Source: Niallia taxi
GTDB lineage: Bacteria; Bacillota; Bacilli; Bacillales; Cytobacillaceae
Assembly: GCF_032818155.1 (NCBI RefSeq)
Contig: NZ_CP102589.1
Location: 1,536,001-1,600,000, forward strand
Length of the DNA stretch: 64,000 nucleotides
Reading direction: 5' to 3'
Shown here: piece after piece, positions 25,712-34,849 of the stretch
Layout: each line of letters opens with the position of its first letter
How positions within the stretch are numbered: position 1 is the stretch's first letter
Position numbers and translations under genes: made by a program
Notes under the pieces: generated by a model
The model's database searches: none
What the model was told of the DNA's origin: nothing
Seen by the model: only the letters and a program-made list of their open reading frames with translations

Positions 25712-26488
25712 TTGAGTTCACGTGCAGATGAAATCAGGAGAAGAATTGAAAAAAGAAAAAGAGAGCGAGAAAGAATGCAGAAAAATGTGGAGAGAAGGAT
25801 TCTTTGGAATGATGAAGAAGAATCTAACGACCACAATACCTTCCATTTTGAAAATGACAATAAGGATGATTTTCATCCACTATTCCGCAAGGATTTATTC
25901 CTATTAAAAATACTAGGTGCAGCCGTTTTGTTTTTAGCAGTGGCAATTATCGTAAGAAATCAATCCCCTACCCTCCAAAAAGCAGAAACATCAATAAGAC
26001 AAGCAATGGATCAAGAATTTAATTTTGCCTTTGTGTCTGATTGGTATGAGGACCAGTTTGGCAAGCCGCTTGCCTTCTTACCAACTAAGGCCGGTGAGGA
26101 AGAGCCTGCAGATGACAGTCCATTACAGCAATATGCCCTATCTGCTTCTGGGAAAATTTTAGAAGATTTTGCTGATACAGGACAGCGGGTGGCAATTGAA
26201 ACAGGCATTGACACGACAGTGCAGGCATTGAACGAAGGGACGGTTACATTTATAGGGGAGAAAGAGGGGTTTGGAAACACCGTGGTGATACAGCATAGTG
26301 ATAAAAGCGAATCTTGGTATGGCAACTTGGAAGAGGTTGATGTAAGAATTTACGAAGCTGTCAAAAAAGGCACCAAGGTCGGTTTAGCTTCCGGCTATGG
26401 AACAAATGAGACACTTGGCTTATTTTACTTCGCTATTAAAAAAGATGATGATTTTATCGATCCCATTCAGGTGATCGAGTTTGAATAA
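25712..26488 (+). CDS. spoIVFA: Stage IV sporulation protein FA (SpoIVFA), M23-like
   Basis: 258 aa. TTG start chosen because GGAGGAG lies 6 nt upstream and the resulting N-terminus (MSSRADEIRRRIEKRKRERE) aligns with B. subtilis SpoIVFA (MSHRADEIRKRLEK); an ATG at 25661 would add 17 unconserved residues. One membrane helix at about 66-85 and a C-terminal lysostaphin-like M23 fold (VTFIGEKEGFGNTVVIQHSD) that appears to lack the full catalytic set. In the mother cell outer forespore membrane it tethers and restrains SpoIVFB with BofA, holding back pro-sigma-K processing until cleaved by SpoIVB. Overlaps spoIVFB. Confidence 0.93.
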   Translation: MSSRADEIRRRIEKRKRERERMQKNVERRILWNDEEESNDHNTFHFENDNKDDFHPLFRKDLFLLKILGAAVLFLAVAIIVRNQSPTLQKAETSIRQAMDQEFNFAFVSDWYEDQFGKPLAFLPTKAGEEEPADDSPLQQYALSASGKILEDFADTGQRVAIETGIDTTVQALNEGTVTFIGEKEGFGNTVVIQHSDKSESWYGNLEEVDVRIYEAVKKGTKVGLASGYGTNETLGLFYFAIKKDDDFIDPIQVIEFE

Positions 26489-27341
26489 GTACCTTCGTGT
26501 ATTTCAATCAATTTATATTCATCCATTCTTATGGGCTGTTATTGGCATAGGCGTCATAACCGCCCATTTTTATGAATTATGCTTGCTTTTGCTTATCATC
26601 CTTGTGCATGAATTAGGGCATGCGCTCGCTGCAGCTCACTTTTCATGGAGAATTAAACGAATTGCCTTGCTTCCTTTCGGCGGTGTGGCAGAAATGGATG
26701 AGCATGGCAATAGGCCGTTAAAAGAGGAAGCAATTGTAACGATTGCAGGACCACTGCAGCATATATGGATGGTTGCATTAGGCTATATCGCTTATGAGCA
26801 AGGGTGGATGTCGGAATACCTTTTTCATTCTTTTTTAGAATTTAATCTGATGATTTTCTGTTTTAATTTACTCCCTATTTGGCCGCTGGATGGGGGGAAG
26901 GTTTTGTTTTTATTTTTATCTTTAAAAAAGTCCTTTCCGGCTGCCCATAAAATAACACTGCTTTTGTCCTTAACTGGTACCCTTTTGTTTTTAGGTGCAA
27001 TCCTTTTATATATGCCAACAAATCTTAATGCATGGATTATTTTGCTGTTTTTGTGGTTCTCGCTTTTTTATGAGTGGAAGCAAAGGCGCTATATATTTCT
27101 CCGGTTTTTACTGGAAAGATATTATGGAAAAACAAATGAACTCAGAAAGCTTATGCCGATAGAGGTCAAAGAAGAGGAGCTTTTGTTTCATGTGCTAGAA
27201 CGGTTTCATCGTGGCTGCAAGCACCCAATCGTGTTGAAAAAGGGAAAAGTGAACCACTCCTTAGATGAAAATGAAGTGCTGCACGCCTATTTCGCAGAAA
27301 AGCTTGTGACCGCTAAAATTAGTGATTTACTGTACCGGTGA
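26481..27341 (+). CDS. spoIVFB: Pro-sigma-K processing intramembrane protease SpoIVFB
   Basis: 286 aa. Site-2 protease family: zinc motif HELGH in helix 2 (about residues 43-47) and the second metal ligand motif NLLPIWPLDGGK (about 130-141), followed by further membrane helices and a C-terminal CBS-like domain (about 215-286). Cleaves pro-sigma-K in the mother cell. TTG start inside the last codons of spoIVFA (TTGAATAA), with AGGTGA 6 nt upstream, so translation is coupled. Followed by a short hairpin, GATGTCTGG / CCAGACATC, at about 27350-27370, with a weak T tail. Confidence 0.96.
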   Translation: MNKYLRVFQSIYIHPFLWAVIGIGVITAHFYELCLLLLIILVHELGHALAAAHFSWRIKRIALLPFGGVAEMDEHGNRPLKEEAIVTIAGPLQHIWMVALGYIAYEQGWMSEYLFHSFLEFNLMIFCFNLLPIWPLDGGKVLFLFLSLKKSFPAAHKITLLLSLTGTLLFLGAILLYMPTNLNAWIILLFLWFSLFYEWKQRRYIFLRFLLERYYGKTNELRKLMPIEVKEEELLFHVLERFHRGCKHPIVLKKGKVNHSLDENEVLHAYFAEKLVTAKISDLLYR

Positions 27342-27446
27342 GTGTGTGAGATGTCTGGATTCCAGACATCTCTTTATGCTGTCTTTCTTTCCTGAATAAA
27401 AATAAGGTAAAATAGAAGAATCATGGAACAAAAAGGATGAATGTGT

Positions 27447-28898
27447 TTGGAAAAGATGTTAGTAAATATGAAATCCAGAGAGAAGCGCTTTGCTTATCTC
27501 TTCAATAATAAATTAGAAAGACTGTATATCGAGCAGCCCCAGCAGAAGTCTGCTGTTGGCAATATATATGTTGGTATTGTAACAAAGGTGGCACCTGGTA
27601 TGAATGCTGCTTTTGTTGATATCGGCGAAGTCAAAAACTGCTATTTGCCAAAGGATAAGCTAGCTTCCTATTCGGCTGATGACAGCTCCTTTAATGAAAA
27701 GAAAAACAGAAGTATATCGACATATATAAAGCAAGGGGAAAAGGTGCTTGTCCAGGTTGTCAAGGATGCTACAGGGACAAAGGGGCCAAAGCTGACAGGG
27801 ATTGTCGAGCTGCAGAAGGATAATCTTGTCTTTATGCCTTACGGGAGGTATATTGCTGTCTCCAAAAAGCTAGTTGACCAAAAAATACAAAAGCAATTGC
27901 GCTCTGTCGGAAAAAAACTCACAGCTCAATCAGAAGGACTTATCTTTCGAACAAGCGCTGCAAATGCAAGTGAAGCAGAACTTACAGCAGAAATAGACGA
28001 TTTGCGGCAGAAGTATACTGAATTAGTAAGACAAGCTGCCACTGCCAAAAAGCCAGCATTGCTTTTAGCAAATAATGATTACGAACGAGAGCTGTTTCGC
28101 ATTTTGGAAAAGATGGAATCAGGTGAGGTTTTTGTTGATACACAGGAGGAAGCTAAAGCCTGGAGCAGTGTCTTTCCTAAGCTAAGCTTTCACTATTATG
28201 CTGATAACAAAAATCTTTTTTCCTTCTTTTCTATCGAAAAGGACATTGAGGATGCTTTAAAAAGAATCGTCTGGCTTGAAAAGGGAGCGTATCTGATAAT
28301 TGATGAAACGGAAGCAGCGACCATTATTGATGTGAATACAGGTAAGTATGAGGGCAGGCATAATTTGGAGCAAACTGCTTTTGATACGAATCGGTATGCT
28401 GCACTTGAAGCGGCCAGACAGCTTAAAGTAAGAGATTTATCGGGAATTATTTTAATTGATTTTATCGACATGCCAAAGGAGCATGAAAAGAAAATCGAAG
28501 AAATTATGAAAAAAGAGCTGCAAAAGGACAGCAGGCAAACAAAGGTCATTGGCTTTACTGCACTCGGTATTCTCCAAATCACCCGCAAAAAAACGGTCGT
28601 GCCGCTCTCACAAGCTGTTAAAACAAAATGCCCAGTTTGTGACGGTGCTGGTACTGTAATGAGCGCTGAAAGTATGGCTTTTAAGCTAGAGCGGGAATTA
28701 TGGGAATATGAAAGAAGTGACCACGATTTAATAGAAGTAGAGGCACAGCGTGAGGTAATCAAGGTTTTCTCAGGAAAAGACAAGCAGCATTTATTGCGGC
28801 TCGAAGAAATACTTGGCATCCAAATCAACTTGTTCGAAAGGGACTTTGCCATTCCTGACTATCATATAAAGTACATTGGTCAAAAAAATAATAGCTAA
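27447..28898 (+). CDS. rng: Ribonuclease E/G family protein
   Basis: 483 aa. N-terminal S1-type domain (VGNIYVGIVTKVAPGMNAAFVDIG, about 33-60), catalytic domain with the metal-binding Asp pair (ATIIDVNTGKYEG and ILIDFIDMP) and the Zn-link CPVCDGAG near the C-terminus. Cuts single-stranded RNA, for example in rRNA or mRNA processing. B. subtilis lacks this enzyme and relies on RNase Y/J, but other Bacillaceae carry it at this spot before rplU. The TTG at 27447 is preferred because AAGGA lies 9 nt upstream; an ATG at 27441 has only 3 nt spacing. Confidence 0.92.
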   Translation: MEKMLVNMKSREKRFAYLFNNKLERLYIEQPQQKSAVGNIYVGIVTKVAPGMNAAFVDIGEVKNCYLPKDKLASYSADDSSFNEKKNRSISTYIKQGEKVLVQVVKDATGTKGPKLTGIVELQKDNLVFMPYGRYIAVSKKLVDQKIQKQLRSVGKKLTAQSEGLIFRTSAANASEAELTAEIDDLRQKYTELVRQAATAKKPALLLANNDYERELFRILEKMESGEVFVDTQEEAKAWSSVFPKLSFHYYADNKNLFSFFSIEKDIEDALKRIVWLEKGAYLIIDETEAATIIDVNTGKYEGRHNLEQTAFDTNRYAALEAARQLKVRDLSGIILIDFIDMPKEHEKKIEEIMKKELQKDSRQTKVIGFTALGILQITRKKTVVPLSQAVKTKCPVCDGAGTVMSAESMAFKLERELWEYERSDHDLIEVEAQREVIKVFSGKDKQHLLRLEEILGIQINLFERDFAIPDYHIKYIGQKNNS

Positions 28899-28917
28899 GA
28901 GAAACCAAAACGATTGA

Positions 28918-28946
28918 TTGACAGTATCCTGAAATCGTGTTAGTAT
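28918..28946 (+). promoter_or_regulatory. Sigma-A promoter of the rplU operon
   Basis: Perfect -35 TTGACA (28918-28923) and -10 TAGTAT (28941-28946) with a 17-bp spacer. Confidence 0.8.
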
Positions 28947-28951
28947 TTTAA

Positions 28952-29060
28952 TGTTGTTTGTAGCACCCGCTACTACAACCGCACAGAACAGGTTACATAA
29001 GTCTTTGGTTAACAAAGCGCCTGTGATTGGCGAGTCTTAGTATAAACAAGGAGGTGCATT
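28952..29060 (+). ncRNA. Ribosomal protein L21 leader
   Basis: The 110-nt leader before rplU starts just after the promoter and contains structured segments (GTAGC-ACCC-GCTAC, GGTTA and GCGCCTGTGATTGGCG blocks). Position and sequence style match the Firmicutes L21 leader, a cis element thought to let an L21-operon protein repress its own mRNA. The call rests on recognition and position, not on a model search. Confidence 0.7.
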
Positions 29061-29063
29061 TTA

Positions 29064-29372
29064 ATGTACGCAATTATTGAAACAGGCGGAAAGCAAATCA
29101 AAGTTGAAGAAGGTCAAGCTATCTACATTGAGAAATTAAACAGTGAAGCTGGTGAGACAGTTACTTTCGACCGCGTTCTTTTCGTTGGCGGAGAAAATGT
29201 AAAAGTAGGAAGCCCTGTTGTTGAAGGAGCTACTGTTACAGCTAAAGTTGAAAAACAAGGCCGTCAAAAGAAAATCATCGTTTTCAAATACAAAGCGAAG
29301 AAAAACTATCATAAAAAGCAAGGTCATCGTCAACCGTACACAAAAGTTGTTATTGAAAAAATCAACGCGTAA
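29064..29372 (+). CDS. rplU: 50S ribosomal protein L21
   Basis: 102 aa, standard length. [25 protein letters not shown] at the start and the basic C-terminus [19 protein letters not shown], which includes the bL21 signature. Binds 23S rRNA in the large subunit. AAGGAGGTG site. First gene of rplU-prp-rpmA, preceded by a leader and strong promoter. Confidence 0.99.
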   Translation: MYAIIETGGKQIKVEEGQAIYIEKLNSEAGETVTFDRVLFVGGENVKVGSPVVEGATVTAKVEKQGRQKKIIVFKYKAKKNYHKKQGHRQPYTKVVIEKINA

Positions 29373-29381
29373 GGTGTTTGT

Positions 29382-29714
29382 ATGATCGACATAACGATTA
29401 ACAAAACAGATTCAGGCGTTATTGAATCATTTACAATAAGCGGTCATGCCTTGTTTGCTAATCATGGGAATGATATTGTCTGTGCTGGTGTTTCAGCTGT
29501 CTCCATCGGAGCGATTAACGCAGTTATATCCATTACAGGCATCACACCTGATATAGAGCAAGGCAAAGATGGCGGATTTTTGAGCTGTGGCATACCTACA
29601 AATATTCCTGCTGAAACCCGTGAAAGAATTCAACTTCTTTTAGAGGGGATGGTCGTTTCCTTGGAGACGATTGAACGGGACTATGGCAAGCATGTTACAA
29701 TCAACTATAATTAA
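29382..29714 (+). CDS. prp: Ribosomal-processing cysteine protease Prp
   Basis: 110 aa. Catalytic dyad His22 (ISGHALFANHGND) and Cys34 (IVCAGVSAVSIGAIN), as in Staphylococcus aureus Prp (YsxB in B. subtilis). Cleaves the N-terminal extension of L27, encoded by the next gene, between FF and A of LQFFASKK. The extension is present here, so the enzyme-substrate pair is intact. ATG 9 nt after the rplU stop, AAGGTG site. Confidence 0.95.
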   Translation: MIDITINKTDSGVIESFTISGHALFANHGNDIVCAGVSAVSIGAINAVISITGITPDIEQGKDGGFLSCGIPTNIPAETRERIQLLLEGMVVSLETIERDYGKHVTINYN

Positions 29715-29718
29715 ATAG

Positions 29719-30021
<303 letters not shown>

Positions 30022-30031
30022 GTTTCTTATG

Positions 30032-30064
30032 AAAAGGCTGGCTCTTTTGGAGTCAGTCTTTTAT
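30032..30064 (+). terminator. Terminator of rplU-prp-rpmA
   Basis: 13-bp stem (AAAAGGCTGGCTC / GAGTCAGTCTTTT with two G-U pairs), 5-nt loop, and a T-rich 3' flank. Confidence 0.8.
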
Positions 30065-30075
30065 TTTATTTAGTT

Positions 30076-30125
30076 TTTCAGCACTTAGACAGACAGCATG
30101 TATGCTTTCTGTCTAAGTGCTGAAA
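30076..30125. repeat. Long perfect inverted repeat
   Basis: Perfect 18-bp arms TTTCAGCACTTAGACAGA / TCTGTCTAAGTGCTGAAA enclose AGCAT-GT-ATGCT, so after one C/T mismatch the stem can extend by 5 bp. Neither side has a following T run in the matching direction, so it is not a typical terminator. It stands between the rpmA terminator and spoB. Confidence 0.85.
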
Positions 30126-30232
30126 GAAAAGATTTGCATTTTTTTGCTATATTTTTACGTGTCGTTTCATTTTTTGTTATACTTACATACGAGAAGTCTT
30201 CTGACACTAAATAACCGTGTAGGAGTACGATA

Positions 30233-30784
30233 ATGAACAGAGACCGGGATACAATTGAATTTTTGAGACATGTACGCCATGATTGGCTGAATAAAATCCA
30301 ACTTATCAAAGGGAATATGGCATTAAACAAAACGGAACGCGTTGAGGAAATCATTGATGACATCATTTTGGAAGCACAGCAGGAGGCAAGGCTTTCTAAC
30401 TTGGAGCTTCCTGCGTTTGCGGCTAAAATATTGACGTCCAATTGGGAAAGCTATTCATTTCGTTTGGAATATGAAGTGCTTAATGAACAAAAGTGTCATT
30501 GTATAGAAGACTTTGCACTGACTGACTGGACGAGCCGATTTTTTTCCGTATTGAACAAAAGCATCAAAAAATACCATGATAATAATCTTTCCGTGTCAAT
30601 CGAGCCACAATTAACGGAAACTCGATTGTTTTTTGATTTTAGCGGAATAATAGAAGAGAAAAAGCTGCTTATTGATTTCCTGCAGGAGAAGCTGAAAGAT
30701 GGTTTTCTTGTGGAAAAAAGTGATATTTCTGATGAGGAATTAACGGTCGAGCTACTAATAAAGCAGCATAAGGATAACAATTAA
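30233..30784 (+). CDS. spo0B: Sporulation initiation phosphotransferase B (Spo0B)
   Basis: 183 aa. The phosphorylated His lies in FLRHVRHDWLNKIQLIKGN (H16 of HDWLN), matching the B. subtilis Spo0B helix; the C-terminal half is a degenerate kinase-like domain. It relays phosphate from Spo0F to Spo0A in the sporulation phosphorelay. Position between rpmA and obg is the conserved one. GGAG ribosome site 7 nt upstream. It is somewhat shorter at the N-terminus than B. subtilis Spo0B, where this His is residue 30. Confidence 0.92.
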   Translation: MNRDRDTIEFLRHVRHDWLNKIQLIKGNMALNKTERVEEIIDDIILEAQQEARLSNLELPAFAAKILTSNWESYSFRLEYEVLNEQKCHCIEDFALTDWTSRFFSVLNKSIKKYHDNNLSVSIEPQLTETRLFFDFSGIIEEKKLLIDFLQEKLKDGFLVEKSDISDEELTVELLIKQHKDNN

Positions 30785-30802
30785 TTGTATTTCGATTCAT
30801 AG

Positions 30803-32128
<1,326 letters not shown>

Positions 32129-32191
32129 TCTTGCTTAAAGGATGTTTCTCTCTCCTTTTATGGCAAGTCTAAGCCATAAACTAAATTTGTT

Positions 32192-32223
32192 AAACTTTCA
32201 TGGGGTTATCCCCATGGAAGTTT
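32192..32223 (+). terminator. Hairpin between obg and pheB
   Basis: 14-bp stem AAACTTTCATGGGG / CCCCATGGAAGTTT (one G-U pair) with a TTAT loop. The T tract after it is weak, so it may be a leaky terminator or attenuator before pheBA. Confidence 0.55.
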
Positions 32224-32251
32224 CACTTTAGCTTAAAAAGAGGGTGAGCGA

Positions 32252-32707
32252 ATGAAACAGAATAAATTGGACCAGCGTTTTTTTCTAGTCCGTGAGGATG
32301 TTCTTTCAGAGGCAATGAAAAAAACATTGGAAGCAAAGGAATTGCTGGAACGAGGAAAAGCAGAGTCTGTTTTTGATGCGGTCCAAAAGGTTGATTTAAG
32401 CAGAAGTGCTTTTTATAAATACAGAGATACGATATTTCCATTTCATACTGTTGTAAAGGAGCGCCTGATTACTTTATTCTTTTATATTGAGGACAGGTCT
32501 GGTACGCTTTCTAAATTGCTGAATGTCGTGGCATCAGGTGGATGCAATGTTTTGACGATTCACCAAACAATTCCATTGCAGGGACGGGCGAACGTAACCC
32601 TTTCCTTAAATACAGCAGAAATGGAAATCTCTATTGATGCATTGCTTGAAAGGCTGCGTATGCTTGAGTTTGTAGAGAAAGTAGAAGTTTTAAGCTCAGG
32701 AGCATAA
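32252..32707 (+). CDS. pheB: ACT domain protein PheB (UPF0735)
   Basis: 151 aa. N-terminal HTH-like region ([22 protein letters not shown], about 38-60) and a C-terminal ACT domain ([24 protein letters not shown], about 72-147). The B. subtilis homologue, 147 aa, precedes pheA; its exact role is unclear but the ACT domain suggests amino acid sensing. AGAGGGTGA site. Confidence 0.93.
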   Translation: MKQNKLDQRFFLVREDVLSEAMKKTLEAKELLERGKAESVFDAVQKVDLSRSAFYKYRDTIFPFHTVVKERLITLFFYIEDRSGTLSKLLNVVASGGCNVLTIHQTIPLQGRANVTLSLNTAEMEISIDALLERLRMLEFVEKVEVLSSGA

Positions 32708-32779
32708 TCTGCTCCCTTTTCTTTTAGAAGAGAATTCAGAATTATACATAAATAGCGTTTTAGTTGGAGGAGAAGGACA

Positions 32780-33634
32780 GTGAAAGTAGGGTATCTAGGA
32801 CCGAAAGCAACATTTACAAATATTGCAGTAAATAAATTGTTTCCAGATGCGGAGAAGCTTCCGTTTATGACTATTCCGAATTGCATGGATGCTGTCATGC
32901 AAGGGGAAGTGGAGGCTGCGCTTGTTCCTGTTGAGAATACATTAGAGGGTTCTGTGAACATTACACTAGATTATTTAATTCATGAGGTGGACCTGCCAAT
33001 CAAAGGGGAGATAACTGTTCCAATCAAACAACATTTGATGGTGCATCCGAATTTAAAAGATAGCTGGAAAGAAGCAGAAACTGTATACAGTCATTCCCAT
33101 GCTATTGCTCAATGTCACCGATTCCTTCACGCAGAATGGAATGGGATTAGATGTGAAAATACCACTTCCACAGCAAGAGCTGCTCAATTTATAAAGGAAA
33201 ATCCAGAGCTTAAGGCGGCTTCTATTGGAAATGAACTAACGGCTAATGAATATGGTTTAGAAATTGTTAAAAGGAATATTCATGATTTTGATAATAACCA
33301 TACGCGTTTTATTATCATATCCAAAAATAATATTGCCTATCAGCCGAATGATTGCAAGCTTGTTGGTCACAAAACGAGCTTAATGGTTACACTTCCAGCC
33401 GATGAATCTGGAGCACTTCATCAAGTTTTGTCCGCTTTTGCGTGGAGGAAGCTTAACCTCGTTAAAATAGAATCAAGACCAACAAAAACTGGTCTTGGCA
33501 ATTATTTCTTCATTATTGATATAGATCGTGAGCTTGATGATGTATTAATTCCAGGTGCGATGTCAGAGCTTGAAGCAATTGGTTGTGAAGTAAAACTGCT
33601 GGGATCATATCCTTTTTATACGGATGCGAAATAA
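32780..33634 (+). CDS. pheA: Prephenate dehydratase
   Basis: 284 aa. GTG start with GGAGGAG upstream. Catalytic domain starts VGYLGPKATFTN, contains VPVENTLEGSVNITLDYL, and the conserved NHTRFIIISK; C-terminal ACT domain carries ESRPTKTGLGNYFFIIDI, which binds phenylalanine for feedback control. Converts prephenate to phenylpyruvate. No chorismate mutase fusion. Repeat copy 2 starts 2 nt after its stop. Confidence 0.98.
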   Translation: MKVGYLGPKATFTNIAVNKLFPDAEKLPFMTIPNCMDAVMQGEVEAALVPVENTLEGSVNITLDYLIHEVDLPIKGEITVPIKQHLMVHPNLKDSWKEAETVYSHSHAIAQCHRFLHAEWNGIRCENTTSTARAAQFIKENPELKAASIGNELTANEYGLEIVKRNIHDFDNNHTRFIIISKNNIAYQPNDCKLVGHKTSLMVTLPADESGALHQVLSAFAWRKLNLVKIESRPTKTGLGNYFFIIDIDRELDDVLIPGAMSELEAIGCEVKLLGSYPFYTDAK

Positions 33635-33636
33635 AA

Positions 33637-33991
33637 AAAGAGGCTGGGACAAAACAAAAGATAAGTTTTCTAAACACGAATAATAGAATTACAACTAAAT
33701 TTGAAAAATGAAGGTTGTGTCTAAATAGAATGTCGAGTTAAAGTTAGTTTGTTTCATTGCGCGCTCGTCCTCGCGCTTTCCGCGGGGAGGTATGGAGCCT
33801 CCTCGTCTTCGCCTGCGGGGTCTCATCCTTTCCTCTATTTCCCGCAGGAGTCGAGTGGCCTCCGCTCCATTCCACTAAAATTTCTAATTTTTTGTATTTA
33901 AACTAAAAACAAAAAACCGAACTATCTAATCAGTAGTTGATTAGCAGTTCGGTCTTTACGCTGGTTCACATACTTATGTCCCAGCCTCTTT
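33637..33991 (-). repeat. Dispersed intergenic element, copy 2 (full length, reverse)
   Basis: 355 bp with perfect 15-bp terminal inverted repeats AAAGAGGCTGGGACA (33637-33651) and TGTCCCAGCCTCTTT (33977-33991). It fills the gap between pheA and niaR. The GC-rich core has CCTGCGGG/CCCGCAGG-type pairings (minus reading) that are lost in copy 3. Near its right end ACCGAACT ... AGTTCGGT (33916-33953), with inner CTAATCA/TTGATTAG-type pairing, forms a hairpin with six A on its left, so it terminates best on the minus strand, where it would stop niaR transcripts. Confidence 0.88.
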
Positions 33992-34020
33992 ATTGTATAA
34001 GTCTGTAATTAAGCATACAC

Positions 34021-34560
34021 TCAGTCATCCAATCCTATCAAAAACCCGGCGTTTCTTAGAGCGGCTTCTGCTTCTGTCAGGGCAGATTGGGAATTTGCAG
34101 TTAATGTATGTAAATGGATGCCTGATGTTAGTTGTGATAAATAAACTGCATTTGTACTTTGGATTTTTTTCATAAATTGCTGTACTTCTTTACGATTGGA
34201 CACCAGAATAGATGCCGTCAAATCACCGTAAACAGGATGTTCAATTTTTACATCCTTGACAGTTACTCCGTAATCGACAATTAATAGAAGCTCTTCCTCT
34301 GTCTTTTCTGGAGCATGGTTACAGGCGATTATTTTTTCAAAAAGCTCTGGCTTTGATTGCTGCAAATATAAGTATCCTTGACTTGTGGCAATAATCGGCT
34401 CATTTTTCGCCTTAAGCAAGGTAATGTCTCCAACAATTATCTGTCTGCTGACATTTGTCAGCTTTGATAGCTCGCTGCCTGTATATGGTCGGCTATTCTC
34501 TTTCAGCAAGGATAATATATAGCTCCTTCTTTCTTCTCCGAGCATTTTTTTTTCTTCCAT
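34021..34560 (-). CDS. niaR: Niacin-responsive repressor NiaR
   Basis: 179 aa. ATG at 34560 has AAGGAGGAG 4-5 nt upstream; upstream in-frame codons are rejected. N-terminal winged HTH (RRSYILSLLKENSRPYTGSELSKL) and C-terminal 3H domain with conserved His residues (KIEHPVYGDLTASI, GIHLHTL). In B. subtilis NiaR (YrxA) binds nicotinic acid and represses the nad synthesis operon and niaP. There it sits with nifS next to nadBCA, between pheA and safA. Here pheA, niaR and safA remain but nifS-nadBCA are absent. Confidence 0.93.
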   Translation of the reverse strand: MEEKKMLGEERRSYILSLLKENSRPYTGSELSKLTNVSRQIIVGDITLLKAKNEPIIATSQGYLYLQQSKPELFEKIIACNHAPEKTEEELLLIVDYGVTVKDVKIEHPVYGDLTASILVSNRKEVQQFMKKIQSTNAVYLSQLTSGIHLHTLTANSQSALTEAEAALRNAGFLIGLDD

Positions 34561-34849
34561 AAAACTCCTCCTTAACAATCCATTCAAGGATGCCCTGATT
34601 TCGTATATTGTTAGTGCTTTTTATCCTGTATTCATACCTTGTCCTATTTTACCAAACTAATCGCTTTAGTCGCCAATAATTTCGATTTTAATGGTGAGTC
34701 CATACTGATAAAAGTAAGTTACTATATAAGAACATTTAGCGAGCAGTACATAAATCTTGTGAAAACAGCATAAATTTTTTTGAAGAACGATAACACTTTT
34801 TCTACGATAACATAGACTATATGGACATATGCATAGGAGGGAATCTATA

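Noticed and set aside
28196..28852. 218-aa reverse-strand frame
   Set aside because: Shadow of the RNase E/G gene, Ser/Leu-rich, with no ribosome site and no family features.
33637..33991. Repeat copies as insertion sequences
   Set aside because: At 245-355 bp with no reading frame they cannot encode a transposase; they could only move in trans.
34588..34849. NiaR operator or sigma-E promoter between niaR and safA
   Set aside because: No convincing palindrome or -35/-10 pair could be identified by eye.
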